Source: an uncultured Flavonifractor sp. (GTDB taxonomy: Bacteria; Bacillota; Clostridia; Oscillospirales; Oscillospiraceae). From it: a stretch of 42,626 nt of DNA. This document shows, one piece after another, positions 7,864 to 16,015 of this stretch. The notes beneath the pieces were generated by a model. The model was not told where the DNA came from. It did no database searches and saw only the letters and a list, made by a program, of their open reading frames with translations. The stretch spans positions 1-42,626 of the forward strand of contig CANDFO010000015.1 in NCBI GenBank assembly GCA_947384055.1. Direction: 5' to 3'. Within the stretch, counting starts at the first letter, position 1, and each line of letters starts with the position of its first letter. Both the position numbers and the translations under genes were made by a program.

Positions 7864-8527
7864 TCATTTCTCAATTATAAATTTGTCCTGGGGATGGAAC
7901 TCCTCTGGCCCGCGGCCAGTGACAAACAGGGTGCAGAAGGGCGGAGGCTGGGTCCCGCCGATGTGAGGCCCCTGGGGAATGGGGCGCTCGACCTCCTGAA
8001 TGACGCAGGGGAACCGCGTTCCGTCGGCAGTTACACAGGTCACGGTATCTCCGGCGTGGACCTGGCCGTGAGACACCATGCCGAACACCGCCGTCCCCCG
8101 GCCCTCCACCGCCTGGACCGCCAATACCCGAAAGGTAAACGCCCGCTTGTCCGCGTCGGGGTCCTTTGTGACCAGCGGACCGCCAAAGCCATAGGAAAAC
8201 GAGACGGAGCCTTCAGAGCCAGTTTAAAATCTCCAGGTACACCGTCTGAACTGGTCTTTTTCCGCCCTGCGGCGTCAAACATGCTCGAAATACGTCCAGT
8301 ATTCCTGCGCTTTTTTCCTTGCCGGACAAAAAAATCCTGGTCCATCCGGCGCATCCGGAGATTTCAAACTGGCTCTTAGAACCTGTATTCTTCCGGCCGT
8401 GCCTGGTAAACAGGTCCGCCGCCCCGGTGACAGCGCGGATAACTCCGATGGTGAGCCGGGCCCCCGGCGGGGGCTTCTGTTCCCACGGGTCTTTGTCCTC
8501 CCGGGGGTCCTTGCCCGGCCGGGTCAT
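7864..8527 (-). pseudogene. Small EF-Tu domain-2-like protein gene, apparently interrupted by a repeat element
   Basis: Two coding pieces lie either side of a 162-bp inverted-repeat element (8215-8376). The 5' piece starts at ATG 8527 in an ATGA overlap with thrH and reads MTRPGKDPREDKDPWEQ onward for about 50 codons. It then runs through the element and stops at a TGA just beyond it. The 3' piece (about 8223-7864) is open but has only a TTG at 8124 without ribosome site. Its protein (FRVLAVQAVEGRGTAVFG, then HAGDTV) looks like the second beta-barrel of EF-Tu-type GTPases as a stand-alone domain. The two pieces are in different frames, and removing exactly 162 bp would not join them in frame. 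I infer a gene broken by insertion; a short independent 3' gene is the alternative. Confidence 0.6.
8215..8376. repeat. 162-bp MITE-like element with 20-bp terminal inverted repeats
   Basis: The ends AGAGCCAGTTTAAAATCTCC (8215-8234) and its inverted partner at 8357-8376 match at 19 of 20 positions. The interior has no open frame of its own that looks like a protein. No clear target duplication is visible. It has no transposase and would have to be moved in trans. Confidence 0.75.
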
Positions 8528-9129
8528 TCCCGCATGGCCCCGCGGATGGCGTTCAGCAGGTCGCCGAATTCCTCATAGGCGGGCAGCTCCGGGTGCGCGG
8601 ACTTGATCGCCTCGGTGCTCTTGAAGAGGAAGCCCGCTTTGCTGGCCTGGATCATCCCCAGGTCGTTAAAGCTGTCCCCGGCGGCGATGGTCTCATAGCC
8701 GATGGACTGAAGCGCCCTGACGGTGGTGAGCTTGGACTGGGGACAGCGCATCCGGAAGCCGGTGATGCTCCCGTCTGCCGCTACCTCCAGGGTGTTGCAG
8801 AAGATTGTGGGCCAGCCCAGCTTTTCCATCAGGGGCTTGGCGAACTGCTCAAAGGTGTCGCTGAGAATGATAACCTGAGTCTCGGACCGCAGCTCGTCCA
8901 AAAATTTTCTGGCGCCGGGGAGCGGGTCGATTTTGGCGATGGTGGCCTGAATCTCCCTGAGCCCCAGGCCGTGCTCTCTTAAAATGCCCAGCCGGAACTC
9001 CATGAGCTTGTTGTAGTCGGGCTCGTCCCGGGTGGTGCGGCGGAGCTCCGGAATGCCGCTGGCCTCGGCGAAGGCGATCCAGATTTCGGGGACCAGCACG
9101 CCCTCCATGTCCAGGCAGGTGATGTACAT
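8524..9129 (-). CDS. thrH: ThrH-type phosphoserine phosphatase / homoserine phosphotransferase
   Basis: A 201-residue HAD-superfamily enzyme. LDMEGVLVPEIW gives the DxExV-type nucleophile motif typical of ThrH, SDTF is motif II, the Lys of PQSKLT is motif III, and GDSFNDLGM is motif IV. ThrH dephosphorylates phosphoserine (and can transfer the phosphate to homoserine), the last step of serine synthesis. The start at ATG 9129 is supported by AAGGAGG 7-8 nt upstream; in-frame sequence up to 9189 is probably leader. The stop overlaps the ATG of the next (interrupted) gene, and an aminotransferase gene lies just upstream, so these were likely one operon. Confidence 0.9.
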   Translation of the reverse strand: MYITCLDMEGVLVPEIWIAFAEASGIPELRRTTRDEPDYNKLMEFRLGILREHGLGLREIQATIAKIDPLPGARKFLDELRSETQVIILSDTFEQFAKPLMEKLGWPTIFCNTLEVAADGSITGFRMRCPQSKLTTVRALQSIGYETIAAGDSFNDLGMIQASKAGFLFKSTEAIKSAHPELPAYEEFGDLLNAIRGAMRE

Positions 9130-9204
9130 ATGCGCTTCCTCCTTGCTGACGGTGGGCACAGGCACGCCCTCCGGCATCCGTGCCCCCATGAATTCTGCAA
9201 AATC

Positions 9205-10398
9205 TCAGGGCTGTAAATCGCGGGCCTGCTTCTTTTTCAGATTGGTGAGAAAATTGTCCAGCCGGGTGAGAGCCTCGGCGATGTCCTTCATGCTGGTGGC
9301 GTAGCAGCAGCGGACAAAGCCCTCTCCCCCGGGGCCGAAGGCCGCGCCGGAGATCACCGCCACCTTTTCCTCCATCAGAAAGCGCTCACAGAAGTCGTCG
9401 GAGCTCAGGCCCGTGCTCCGGATATCCGGGAACACATAGAAAGCTCCCTTGGGCTCGAAGCAGGGCAGACCGATCCGCCGCAGCCCCTCCACCAGGTAAC
9501 GGCGGCGGCCGTCATATTCGTCCCGCATCTTTTCGATATCCCCGTCGCCGTTGCGCATGGCCTCCACAGCGGCGTACTGGCTCACCGTGGGGGCGGACAT
9601 GATACCGAATTGGTGGAGCTTGAGCAGCTGCTGAATAATTTCCTTTGGCCCGCACACATAGCCCATCCGCCAGCCGGTCATGGCGTGGCTCTTGGAAAAG
9701 CCGTTGACCACCACGGTACGGTCGCGGAGCTGGGGCAGGTTGGCGGGGGAGACATGGTGCTGCCCATAGGTGAGCTCGGCGTAGATCTCATCGGAGAGGA
9801 TGAGGATATCGGTGCCCTCCAGCACCTGGGCGACGGCCTCCAGGTCCTCCCGCTCCATGATGCCTCCGGTTGGGTTGCAGGGGAAGGGGAGCACCAGCAG
9901 CTTGGTGCGGGGGGTGAGGGCGCTTCTGAGCTCCTCCGCGGTGAGGCGGAACTGGTTTTTCGCCTTCAGCTCCAGGTAGACCGGCACCGCACCGGTCATA
10001 GAGGCCAAGGGGCCGTAACACACAAAGGAAGGGACGGGGATGATGACCTCGTCGCCGGGATTGAGCAGACACCGGAGAGTCAGGTCGATGCCCTCGCTGC
10101 CCCCTACCGTAACCACAATCTGGCTGGCAAAGTCGTAGTGGAGGTCAAACCGCCGGCTTAGATAGGAGGCGATCTCCCGCCGCAGCTCAGCCATGCCCGC
10201 GTTGGCGGTGTATTTGGTAAAGCCCTTCTCCAGGGAGTAGATGCCGGCGTCCCGGATGTGCCAGGGGGTGACAAAGTCGGGCTCGCCAATGCCCAGGGAG
10301 ATGGCGTCCTTCATCTCCTCCAGAATGTCAAAAAAGCGCCGGATGCCCGAGGGCTCGATGTCCTGAATGCGCTGAGACAAGAGCTGGTCATAATTCAT
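9205..10398 (-). CDS. Class I/II PLP-dependent aminotransferase
   Basis: A 397-residue fold-type I aminotransferase (aspartate aminotransferase superfamily). Visible are VTVGGSEGIDL (cofactor phosphate region), PFPCNPTGG, SDEIYAELTYG (Asp and Tyr that contact PLP), SKSHAMTGWRMGY (Schiff-base Lys) and the C-terminal FVRCCYA with the substrate-carboxylate Arg. Amino-acid specificity cannot be read from sequence. ATG 10398 is preferred because it overlaps the upstream stop (ATGA) and has AAGGAG about 11 nt before it. Coupling to an Lrp-type regulator gene suggests an amino-acid-responsive operon. Confidence 0.92.
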   Translation of the reverse strand: MNYDQLLSQRIQDIEPSGIRRFFDILEEMKDAISLGIGEPDFVTPWHIRDAGIYSLEKGFTKYTANAGMAELRREIASYLSRRFDLHYDFASQIVVTVGGSEGIDLTLRCLLNPGDEVIIPVPSFVCYGPLASMTGAVPVYLELKAKNQFRLTAEELRSALTPRTKLLVLPFPCNPTGGIMEREDLEAVAQVLEGTDILILSDEIYAELTYGQHHVSPANLPQLRDRTVVVNGFSKSHAMTGWRMGYVCGPKEIIQQLLKLHQFGIMSAPTVSQYAAVEAMRNGDGDIEKMRDEYDGRRRYLVEGLRRIGLPCFEPKGAFYVFPDIRSTGLSSDDFCERFLMEEKVAVISGAAFGPGGEGFVRCCYATSMKDIAEALTRLDNFLTNLKKKQARDLQP

Positions 10399-10874
10399 GA
10401 GAAAATCCACTCCTTCGGCTGCCGCTCCTGCCGTTCAAAGATCAGGTGCTTTTCCTTATATTTATGGAGAATAAAGTGGGTGGCGGTGCCGGTGACATCC
10501 TCCAGTGTGGACAGGCGCTCCCCCACAAACTGGGCCACCTCCTTGAGGGTGCGGCCGGAGATGATGACCGTCAGGTCATAGGCCCCGCTCATGAGATAGA
10601 CGCTCTCCACCTCATCGTATTGGTAAATGCGCTCGGCCACCCGGTCAAAGCCGTCCCCCCGCTGGGGTGTGACCCGCACCTCAATCAGGGCGGTGACGGA
10701 CTCCCGCTGGGTGCGGTCCCAGTCCACAATGGCTTTATAGCCCAAGATGACCTTGTCGTCCTCGTATTTTTTGATCTCCGCCCGGACCTCCTCCACGGTC
10801 ATCCCGGTCATGGACGCCAGCTGCTGGTGTGTGAGCGTACAGTCTTCCTCTAAAAGCCGAAGCAGTTTCGACAT
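10395..10874 (-). CDS. Lrp/AsnC family transcriptional regulator
   Basis: 159 residues: an N-terminal winged helix-turn-helix (LLRLLEEDCTLTHQQLASMTGMTVEEVRAEIKKYE, given here only as its region, residues 4-38), then the RAM/AsnC ligand-binding domain, including AYDLTVIISGRTLKEVAQFV (about residues 104-123). Such proteins form octamers that bind an amino acid and regulate adjacent genes. It is the first gene of the minus-strand run and overlaps the aminotransferase gene by 4 bp, so that gene is its likely target. Ribosome site AGGAGG 7 nt before the ATG; promoter at 11032-11060, leaving an about 150-nt GC-rich leader. Confidence 0.93.
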   Translation of the reverse strand: MSKLLRLLEEDCTLTHQQLASMTGMTVEEVRAEIKKYEDDKVILGYKAIVDWDRTQRESVTALIEVRVTPQRGDGFDRVAERIYQYDEVESVYLMSGAYDLTVIISGRTLKEVAQFVGERLSTLEDVTGTATHFILHKYKEKHLIFERQERQPKEWIFS

Positions 10875-11031
10875 GCCTGGTTCCTCCTGTTCAACATGCG
10901 GCCGGGCCCGGGGACGGACCGCCGCCGCGGATAAAGAGAGGGCCGGTTCAGCCGTTGAACGGGGACCGGGGCACGGGTGCCCGCCCTTGCCCCCGGGTGC
11001 GCGGACACCGGTTTAACACTCTCCAATTTAC

Positions 11032-11060
11032 ATTATATACGAATTGGGATGGAATTACAA
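11032..11060 (-). promoter_or_regulatory. Sigma-A-type promoter of the Lrp-aminotransferase operon
   Basis: Minus strand TTGTAA (11060-11055), 17-nt spacer, TATAAT (11037-11032). The leader from about 11025 to 10875 is very GC-rich and contains small hairpins such as GTTCAACGGCTGAAC, but no riboswitch was recognised. The region between 11061 and the FAD gene start at 11187 shows nothing else. Confidence 0.7.
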
Positions 11061-11186
11061 TACTGCGGCGGGAAAAGGCGGCGGACGCTGAAACTGAGCG
11101 CCCGGGAGCAGGCATAATTGACGCGCTTTGAGGTCAACCTAACGCCATGCGGCCGTATGGCGTACCATGGCCGCCGAGGTGATGAA

Positions 11187-12485
11187 ATGGACTCCATATG
11201 GACAAAAACAGAACGGCTGCCCCGGTTCGAGCCGCTGCGAGGGGACTTGAGGACGGATATACTGGTGGTCGGCGGCGGCATGGCCGGGCTCCTGTGCGCA
11301 TGGACGCTCTCCCGGGCTGGGGTGGACTGCACCCTGGTGGAGGCGGACCGGCTCTGCGGCGGAATGACAAAGAATACCACAGCGAAAATCACGTCTCAGC
11401 ACGGCCTGATCTACGACCGGCTGCTCCGGGAATTTGGGACAGAGCGGGCCCGGCTCTATCTGCTGGCCAACCAGGAGGCCCTGGAGCAGTACCGCCTGTG
11501 GAGCCGAACCATAGACTGCGATTTTGAGGAAAAAGACGCCTTTGTCTATGAGGTTGACAGCCGCCGGAAGCTGGACAGGGAGCTGGCGGCGCTGGACCGG
11601 CTGGGCTTTGACGCGGCGTTTGCCGGGGAGCTGCCCCTGCCCTTTCCCACGGCGGGGGCGGTGCGCTTTGGCCGCCAGGCGCAGTTTCACCCGCTGAAAT
11701 TCATCGCCGCCATTGTCCCGGGCCTGCGTATCTATGAGAACACGAAGGTCCTGGAGCTGATGCCCGGCAGGGCGGTGACAAACGGCGGCACGGTCTCGGC
11801 GGAGACGGTCATCGCCGCCACCCATTTTCCCCTGCTCAACAAGCACGGCGGGTATTTTCTCAAGCTGTATCAGGACCGCTCCTATGTGCTGGCCCTGAAA
11901 AACGCCCCGGACGTGGGCGGAATGTATATTGACGCGGACAAAAAGGGACTTTCCCTCCGCAATTACGGGGACCTGCTTCTGCTGGGGGGCGGCAGCCACC
12001 GCACCGGAAAGAGGGGAGGCGGCTGGCAGGAGCTGGAGTCGTTTGCCCAGACATACTGGCCGAATGCCCGGGAAGTGGCCCGCTGGGCCGCCCAGGACTG
12101 CATGACTTTGGACGGCGTACCCTATATCGGGCGGTATTCCAGGGGGACCCGCGGTCTCTATGTGGCAGCGGGATTCAACAAGTGGGGCATGACCTCTTCC
12201 ATGGCGGCCGCCTCCGTGCTGGCGGACCTGGCGCTGGGGCGGGACAACCCCTATGCGCAGCTGTTTTCCCCCTCCCGCACCGTTTTCCGGCCCCAGCTGG
12301 CGGTAAACGGGCTGGAATCGGCGCTGGGACTGCTGACCCCCACCGTCCCCCGCTGCCCCCACATGGGCTGCGCGCTGAAATATAACCCGGCGGAGCACTC
12401 CTGGGACTGCCCGTGCCACGGCTCCCGCTTCGGAGAGGACGGCAGACTGATCGACAATCCGGCTACAGACGATAAGCGGCTGTAG
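11187..12485 (+). CDS. FAD-dependent oxidoreductase with C-terminal Rieske [2Fe-2S] domain
   Basis: A 432-residue fusion. The N-terminal DAO-type flavin domain shows ILVVGGGMAGLLCAWTL (GxGxxG Rossmann motif) and VEADRLCGGMTKNTTAK; the C-terminal Rieske domain shows CPHMGC and CPCHGSRF (CxH...CxxH), the complete 2Fe-2S ligand set. This is the YhfW-like family of Firmicutes; the substrate is unknown. ATG 11187 has GAGGTGA 5 nt upstream and fits the family N-terminus, so the longer frame from 11118 is not used. The last codons run into a repeat element: the TAG stop (12483-12485) is shared with the element border, so the final few residues may not be the ancestral ones. Confidence 0.9.
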   Translation: MDSIWTKTERLPRFEPLRGDLRTDILVVGGGMAGLLCAWTLSRAGVDCTLVEADRLCGGMTKNTTAKITSQHGLIYDRLLREFGTERARLYLLANQEALEQYRLWSRTIDCDFEEKDAFVYEVDSRRKLDRELAALDRLGFDAAFAGELPLPFPTAGAVRFGRQAQFHPLKFIAAIVPGLRIYENTKVLELMPGRAVTNGGTVSAETVIAATHFPLLNKHGGYFLKLYQDRSYVLALKNAPDVGGMYIDADKKGLSLRNYGDLLLLGGGSHRTGKRGGGWQELESFAQTYWPNAREVARWAAQDCMTLDGVPYIGRYSRGTRGLYVAAGFNKWGMTSSMAAASVLADLALGRDNPYAQLFSPSRTVFRPQLAVNGLESALGLLTPTVPRCPHMGCALKYNPAEHSWDCPCHGSRFGEDGRLIDNPATDDKRL

Positions 12486-12703
12486 CCGCCTCAGCTTGTC
12501 GAAAAAGGCCTCCGGCCTTTTTCGACAAAGGGGATACGGCCTGCCGCGCGCACCCTTTGGGCACACTTGCAGGCCGAGAAGTGTCATTTTCGAGGCACAT
12601 GTCCCCGAAAATGACCAATTTTGACTTTATTTTGCCGCCCTCGGGCGGCAAAACTCTGCGAGGCTTTCCCGTGGGGGAAGTTTTTCGACAGGCTCAAGCG
12701 GCT
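12484..12703 (-). repeat. 3'-end palindromic repeat element, copy A
   Basis: About 220 bp, in reverse orientation relative to copies B and C. The terminal inverted repeats read AGCCGCCTCAGCTTGTCG at 12484 and the related inverted sequence ending at 12703. Inside are three hairpins: TGTCGAAAAAGGCC/GGCCTTTTTCGACA, CATTTTCG/CGAAAATG, and TTTTGCCGCC/GGCGGCAAAA. A 16-bp direct repeat, AAGCGGCTGTAGCCGC, occurs on both sides (12474-12489 and 12696-12711). The first border coincides with the stop codon of the FAD/Rieske gene. Confidence 0.85.
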
Positions 12704-12742
12704 GTAGCCGCATCTCCTCGAAAGAGTGGACCGTCGCTTCTG

Positions 12743-12782
12743 AAAAAAGCCGCCGCGTGACACACTGCGTCACACGGCGGCC
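12743..12782 (-). terminator. Intrinsic terminator of metK
   Basis: On the minus strand GCCGCCGTGTGACGC pairs with GTGTCACGCGGCGGC and is followed by six T. It lies 31 bp after the metK stop. Confidence 0.85.
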
Positions 12783-12812
12783 TCTCTGCTATGCAGTTTA
12801 ATCGGACCGGGG

Positions 12813-13994
12813 TTACAGACAGTTTTTGAGTTCCTCCACCATATCGGTGTGCTCCCAGGGCAGGTCGATGTCAGTGCGTCCAAAGTGGCCGTACGCGGCG
12901 GTCTGCTCGTAGATGGGGCGGCGCAGGTTCAGCTTCTCAATGATCTTGGCCGGGCGCATGTCGAAGCACCGGTTGACCAGCTGGGACAGCTTCTCCTCCG
13001 ATACGGCGCCGGTGCCGTAGGTCTCCACCAGCACAGAGACCGGGTGGGCCACGCCGATGGCGTAGGCCAGCTCAATCTGGCACTTCCGGGCCAGACCTGC
13101 GGCCACGATGTTTTTCGCGATATACCGGGCCATGTAAGCGGCGGAGCGGTCCACCTTGGTGGGGTCCTTGCCGGAGAAGCAGCCGCCGCCGTGGGCGGCG
13201 GAGCCGCCGTAGGTGTCCACGATAATCTTCCGCCCGGTAAGGCCGGTGTCGCCCACGGGACCGCCCACCACAAAACGTCCGGTAGGATTTACATAAAACT
13301 TGGTATTCTGGTCGATATACTCGGCGGGGATGATGGGCTTGATAATGGTCTCAACAACGGCCTCCCGCAGGTCCTTCAGGGCGATATCCGGGTCATGCTG
13401 GGTGGATACCACAATGGCGGGGCAGCGGAGGACCTGTCCGTCCTCGCCGTACTCCACCGTTACCTGGCTCTTTCCATCGGGGCGGAGCCATTTAAGCGCT
13501 CCGCTGCGGCGGACCTCCGCCAGGCGGCGGCAGAGCTGGTGGGCCATGGAGAGCGGGGCGGGCATGAGCTCCGGCGTCTCGTCGCAGGCGTAGCCGAACA
13601 TCATGCCCTGGTCCCCGGCGCCGATCAGGTCGGCGGGGTCGGCGCCGCCCTCCTGGTGCTCAAAGGACTGGTTGACGCCCATGGCGATGTCGGGGGACTG
13701 CTCGTCAATGGCCGTGAGCACCGCGCAGGAGCGGTAGTCGAAGCCGTAGGCCGGGTCGGTGTAGCCGATGCGCTCCACAGTCCGGCGGACGATGGAGGGG
13801 ATGTCGGTGTAGTGGGAGGTGGTGATCTCACCCATGACCGTCACCATGCCGGTGGTGGTGAAGGTCTCGCAGGCCACGTGCGCGGTGGGGTCGGCGGCCA
13901 GAATGTCGTCCAGAACGGCGTCGGAGATCTGGTCGCACACCTTGTCGGGGTGGCCTTCGGTGACGGATTCAGAGGTAAAGAGACGGTTTGCCAT
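12813..13994 (-). CDS. metK: S-adenosylmethionine synthetase
   Basis: A 393-residue methionine adenosyltransferase that makes SAM from methionine and ATP. FTSESVTEGHPDKVCDQISDA is the N-terminal signature (His and Asp of the active site); GAGDQGMMFGYA (about 124-135) is the hexapeptide/ATP motif; GGGCFSGKDPTKVDRSAAY (about 268-286) is the P-loop-like signature. The length matches the family. It is preceded by a SAM-I riboswitch with terminator and a sigma-A promoter, so it is very likely switched off by its own product. Short ribosome site AGGAAG before the ATG. Confidence 0.97.
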   Translation of the reverse strand: MANRLFTSESVTEGHPDKVCDQISDAVLDDILAADPTAHVACETFTTTGMVTVMGEITTSHYTDIPSIVRRTVERIGYTDPAYGFDYRSCAVLTAIDEQSPDIAMGVNQSFEHQEGGADPADLIGAGDQGMMFGYACDETPELMPAPLSMAHQLCRRLAEVRRSGALKWLRPDGKSQVTVEYGEDGQVLRCPAIVVSTQHDPDIALKDLREAVVETIIKPIIPAEYIDQNTKFYVNPTGRFVVGGPVGDTGLTGRKIIVDTYGGSAAHGGGCFSGKDPTKVDRSAAYMARYIAKNIVAAGLARKCQIELAYAIGVAHPVSVLVETYGTGAVSEEKLSQLVNRCFDMRPAKIIEKLNLRRPIYEQTAAYGHFGRTDIDLPWEHTDMVEELKNCL

Positions 13995-14032
13995 AAGTAA
14001 TACTTCCTTTCTGTTTTCTGGAGGAGGGGACG

Positions 14033-14064
14033 AAAAACGCGCTCCACCGTCCGGCGGAGCGCGC
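14033..14064 (-). terminator. Expression-platform terminator of the SAM riboswitch
   Basis: On the minus strand GCGCTCCGCC and GGTGGAGCGC form a GC-rich hairpin followed by five T, 40-70 nt before the metK start and just downstream of the SAM-I aptamer. Confidence 0.85.
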
Positions 14065-14079
14065 AGGAAAGACTTTCTT

Positions 14080-14174
14080 CCTCATCTTTCGATACTTCTA
14101 CCGCCGGATTTAGCACCTTGCTCATGCAGGTTGCCGGGCTTCATCGGGCCGTTCCCTCCGCCGCTCTTGATAAG
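14080..14174 (-). promoter_or_regulatory. SAM-I (S-box) riboswitch aptamer
   Basis: Read on the minus strand from 14174 it has the hallmark order CTTATCAAGAG, then GGAGGGAACGGCCCGATGAA, GCCCGGCAACC, AAGGTGCTAA, and the closing GAAAGATGAG. P1 pairs CTTATC (14174-14169) with GATGAG (14086-14081). The arrangement and conserved core are those of the S-box class. With the downstream terminator, SAM binding should stop transcription before metK. Confidence 0.95.
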
Positions 14175-14195
14175 GTGATTCAATTGTCGGCTTTT

Positions 14196-14224
14196 AGTAT
14201 AAGGACTTGCCGGGCTCCTGTCAA
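14196..14224 (-). promoter_or_regulatory. Sigma-A promoter of the metK riboswitch transcript
   Basis: Consensus TTGACA (14224-14219), 17-nt spacer, TATACT (14201-14196) on the minus strand, about 20 nt before the aptamer. Confidence 0.85.
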
Positions 14225-14288
14225 TAGTCAAATAGGCGGATTTGTATAAGAACCTGTGGAGCGGGGAGCCGAGCGCGGGCGGAGGGCG

Positions 14289-15302
14289 TCAGCGCATAAG
14301 GCAGAACCGCCCTTTGGGAAACGTAAAGGACACGGCCGTGCCCTCTCCCGGCGCGGAGGTGATGGCGAGTCCCACGTCAAGCCTTCCGCAGAGCTTTTTG
14401 CACAGGTAGAGCCCCAGGCCGGTGGAGCGGGTGGCCAGAGTGCGGCCGTTCTCCCCGGTAAACCCCTTTTCCCACACCCGGGGCAGGTCGGCGGCCGGGA
14501 TGCCCACACCGTTGTCGGCCACTGTGAGCACCACGGCCTGCTCCAGCACCTGCTGCGTAAAGACCAGCCTGGGCGCGGGTCCCCGGTATTTTACGGCGTT
14601 GGAGATCAGCTGCCCCAGCATAAACTCCACCCATTTGGGGTCGGTGTAGGCCGTCGCGTCCAGCGTCTCCAGTTCAACGGAAAAACCGGCGGCGATCAGC
14701 GGGCGCGCATACCGCTTCACGGCGGCGGCCGCCACCTCCCGAAGGGGGATGGGGCGCACCAGATAGTCCCGGTCCACAGCGCCGCTGCGGGCGTAGTACA
14801 GGGCCTGCTCCACGCAGCTGTCAATCTGAAAGAGGGCGTCCTCCAGACTGTCCGCCAGGGGACCGGGGCAGTTTTCCAGCGCCAGGCGTCCCGAGGCAAT
14901 GGGCGTCTTGACCTCATGAACCCAGGTTTCCACATACTCCCGGTAGTCCGCCATGTCCCGCCGGGCGGCGGCGACGGCATCGTTCATGGACTTGCCGGTC
15001 TCCGCCAGCGCCTGATACAGGAGGCGGCCCTCCAGAAAGTCCGGCTCCTCCAGCAGCTCGGACAGGAGATACCGGGGCTCCAGGTGGTCCAGCAGCTCTG
15101 CCATGTGGTCATAAAAGCACTTTTTGCGGAAAAATTCCACCGCCAGAGGGAGCAATCCCCCCAGCAGCATCAGCAGGCACAGAAAGGCCGCCGCCGGCCG
15201 GCCCACCCGCAGGACCCGGAGCAGAGAGACCGACAGCAGCACTGCCGCCGCCAGCATCCCCAGGTGGAGCCCCTTGTCCCGCAGGAACGCCCCGGCCGTC
15301 AC
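14289..15302 (-). CDS. Sensor histidine kinase, BceS/intramembrane-sensing type
   Basis: 337 residues. Two close transmembrane helices in the first about 60 residues (LGMLAAAVLLSVSLL and AAFLCLLMLLGGLLPL) have almost no external loop, as in intramembrane-sensing kinases. The dimerisation/phosphoacceptor motif is HEVKTPIAS (His about residue 128), and the ATPase domain has DNGVGIP, the F box and TGLGLYLCKKL. The GTG start at 15302 overlaps the stop of the response regulator gene. Kinases of this type normally sense cell-wall antibiotics through a BceAB-type ABC transporter, but no such genes are found here. Confidence 0.9.
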   Translation of the reverse strand: MTAGAFLRDKGLHLGMLAAAVLLSVSLLRVLRVGRPAAAFLCLLMLLGGLLPLAVEFFRKKCFYDHMAELLDHLEPRYLLSELLEEPDFLEGRLLYQALAETGKSMNDAVAAARRDMADYREYVETWVHEVKTPIASGRLALENCPGPLADSLEDALFQIDSCVEQALYYARSGAVDRDYLVRPIPLREVAAAAVKRYARPLIAAGFSVELETLDATAYTDPKWVEFMLGQLISNAVKYRGPAPRLVFTQQVLEQAVVLTVADNGVGIPAADLPRVWEKGFTGENGRTLATRSTGLGLYLCKKLCGRLDVGLAITSAPGEGTAVSFTFPKGRFCLMR

Positions 15303-15967
15303 AGCTGATACCCCTGGCCCCGGCGGGCGGTGAGCACCCCCTGGGCCCCCATGCCCTCCAGCTTCCTGCGCAGGCGGGCGACGTTCACCGTCAGGGTGTT
15401 GTCGTCCACAAAGGCGTCCGACTGCCAGAGGGTCCGCATCAGCTCCTCCCGGGAGACAATGCGCTCCGGATGTTGAAGCATCAGCTGGAGAATCCGCACC
15501 TCATTGCGGGTGAGCTCCGCCTCCTCTGTCCCCAGCCGGACCGTCCCACGCCCCAGGTCCAGGGTAAGCCCCTTTGCGGAGAGGGCCGCTCCCTGGGCGG
15601 CGGGATAAGCCCTCTGGAGCAGGCGCTCCATGCGCGCCAGAAGAATCCCGCTGTGAAAGGGCTTCGTCAGAAAATCGTCCGCCCCCAGGTTCATGCTCAT
15701 CAGCTCGTCCAGCTCCGTGGCCCGGCTGGTGATAACGATAATGGGGATCTGGGAGCGGCGGCGCAGCTCCCGGCAGACGTGGTAGCCGTCATATCGGGGC
15801 AGACCCAGGTCCAGCAGGACCAGACTGGCTCCGCCGGCGTCCACCTGGCTGGCCACGTCCTCGTAGTCGTCGGTGGTGACGCAGGTATAGCCGTACCGCT
15901 CCAGCAGCGTGTGCAGCTCCCCGCGCAGCGCCGGGTCATCCTCAATCAGGAAAATGGTATGGGACAT
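15299..15967 (-). CDS. OmpR-family response regulator, BceR-like
   Basis: 222 residues. The N-terminal receiver domain has acidic residues (IEDD), a phosphoacceptor Asp in LVLLDLGLP, Thr in IVITSRA and Lys in FLTKPF; the C-terminal winged-helix DNA-binding domain has LTRNEVRILQLMLQHPERIVS and VDDNTLTVNVARLRRKL. It is coupled to the downstream kinase by a GTGA overlap. Expected to activate a resistance transporter elsewhere in the genome. GGGGAG ribosome site upstream of the ATG. Confidence 0.92.
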   Translation of the reverse strand: MSHTIFLIEDDPALRGELHTLLERYGYTCVTTDDYEDVASQVDAGGASLVLLDLGLPRYDGYHVCRELRRRSQIPIIVITSRATELDELMSMNLGADDFLTKPFHSGILLARMERLLQRAYPAAQGAALSAKGLTLDLGRGTVRLGTEEAELTRNEVRILQLMLQHPERIVSREELMRTLWQSDAFVDDNTLTVNVARLRRKLEGMGAQGVLTARRGQGYQL

Positions 15968-16015
15968 GTGGGTTCTCCCCTTCTCAGTACGTTAGGCCTT
16001 TTTCAGACAAGGCCC

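Noticed and set aside
8040..8354. Minus-strand frame through the 162-bp element
   Set aside because: It translates the inverted-repeat element and then continues out of frame across the EF-Tu-domain-2-like fragment; unlikely to be a gene.
12557..12760. Short plus-strand frame inside repeat copy A, with similar frames in copies B and C
   Set aside because: Similar frames arise from the repeat sequence itself; no ribosome site, and the conserved feature is base pairing rather than coding.
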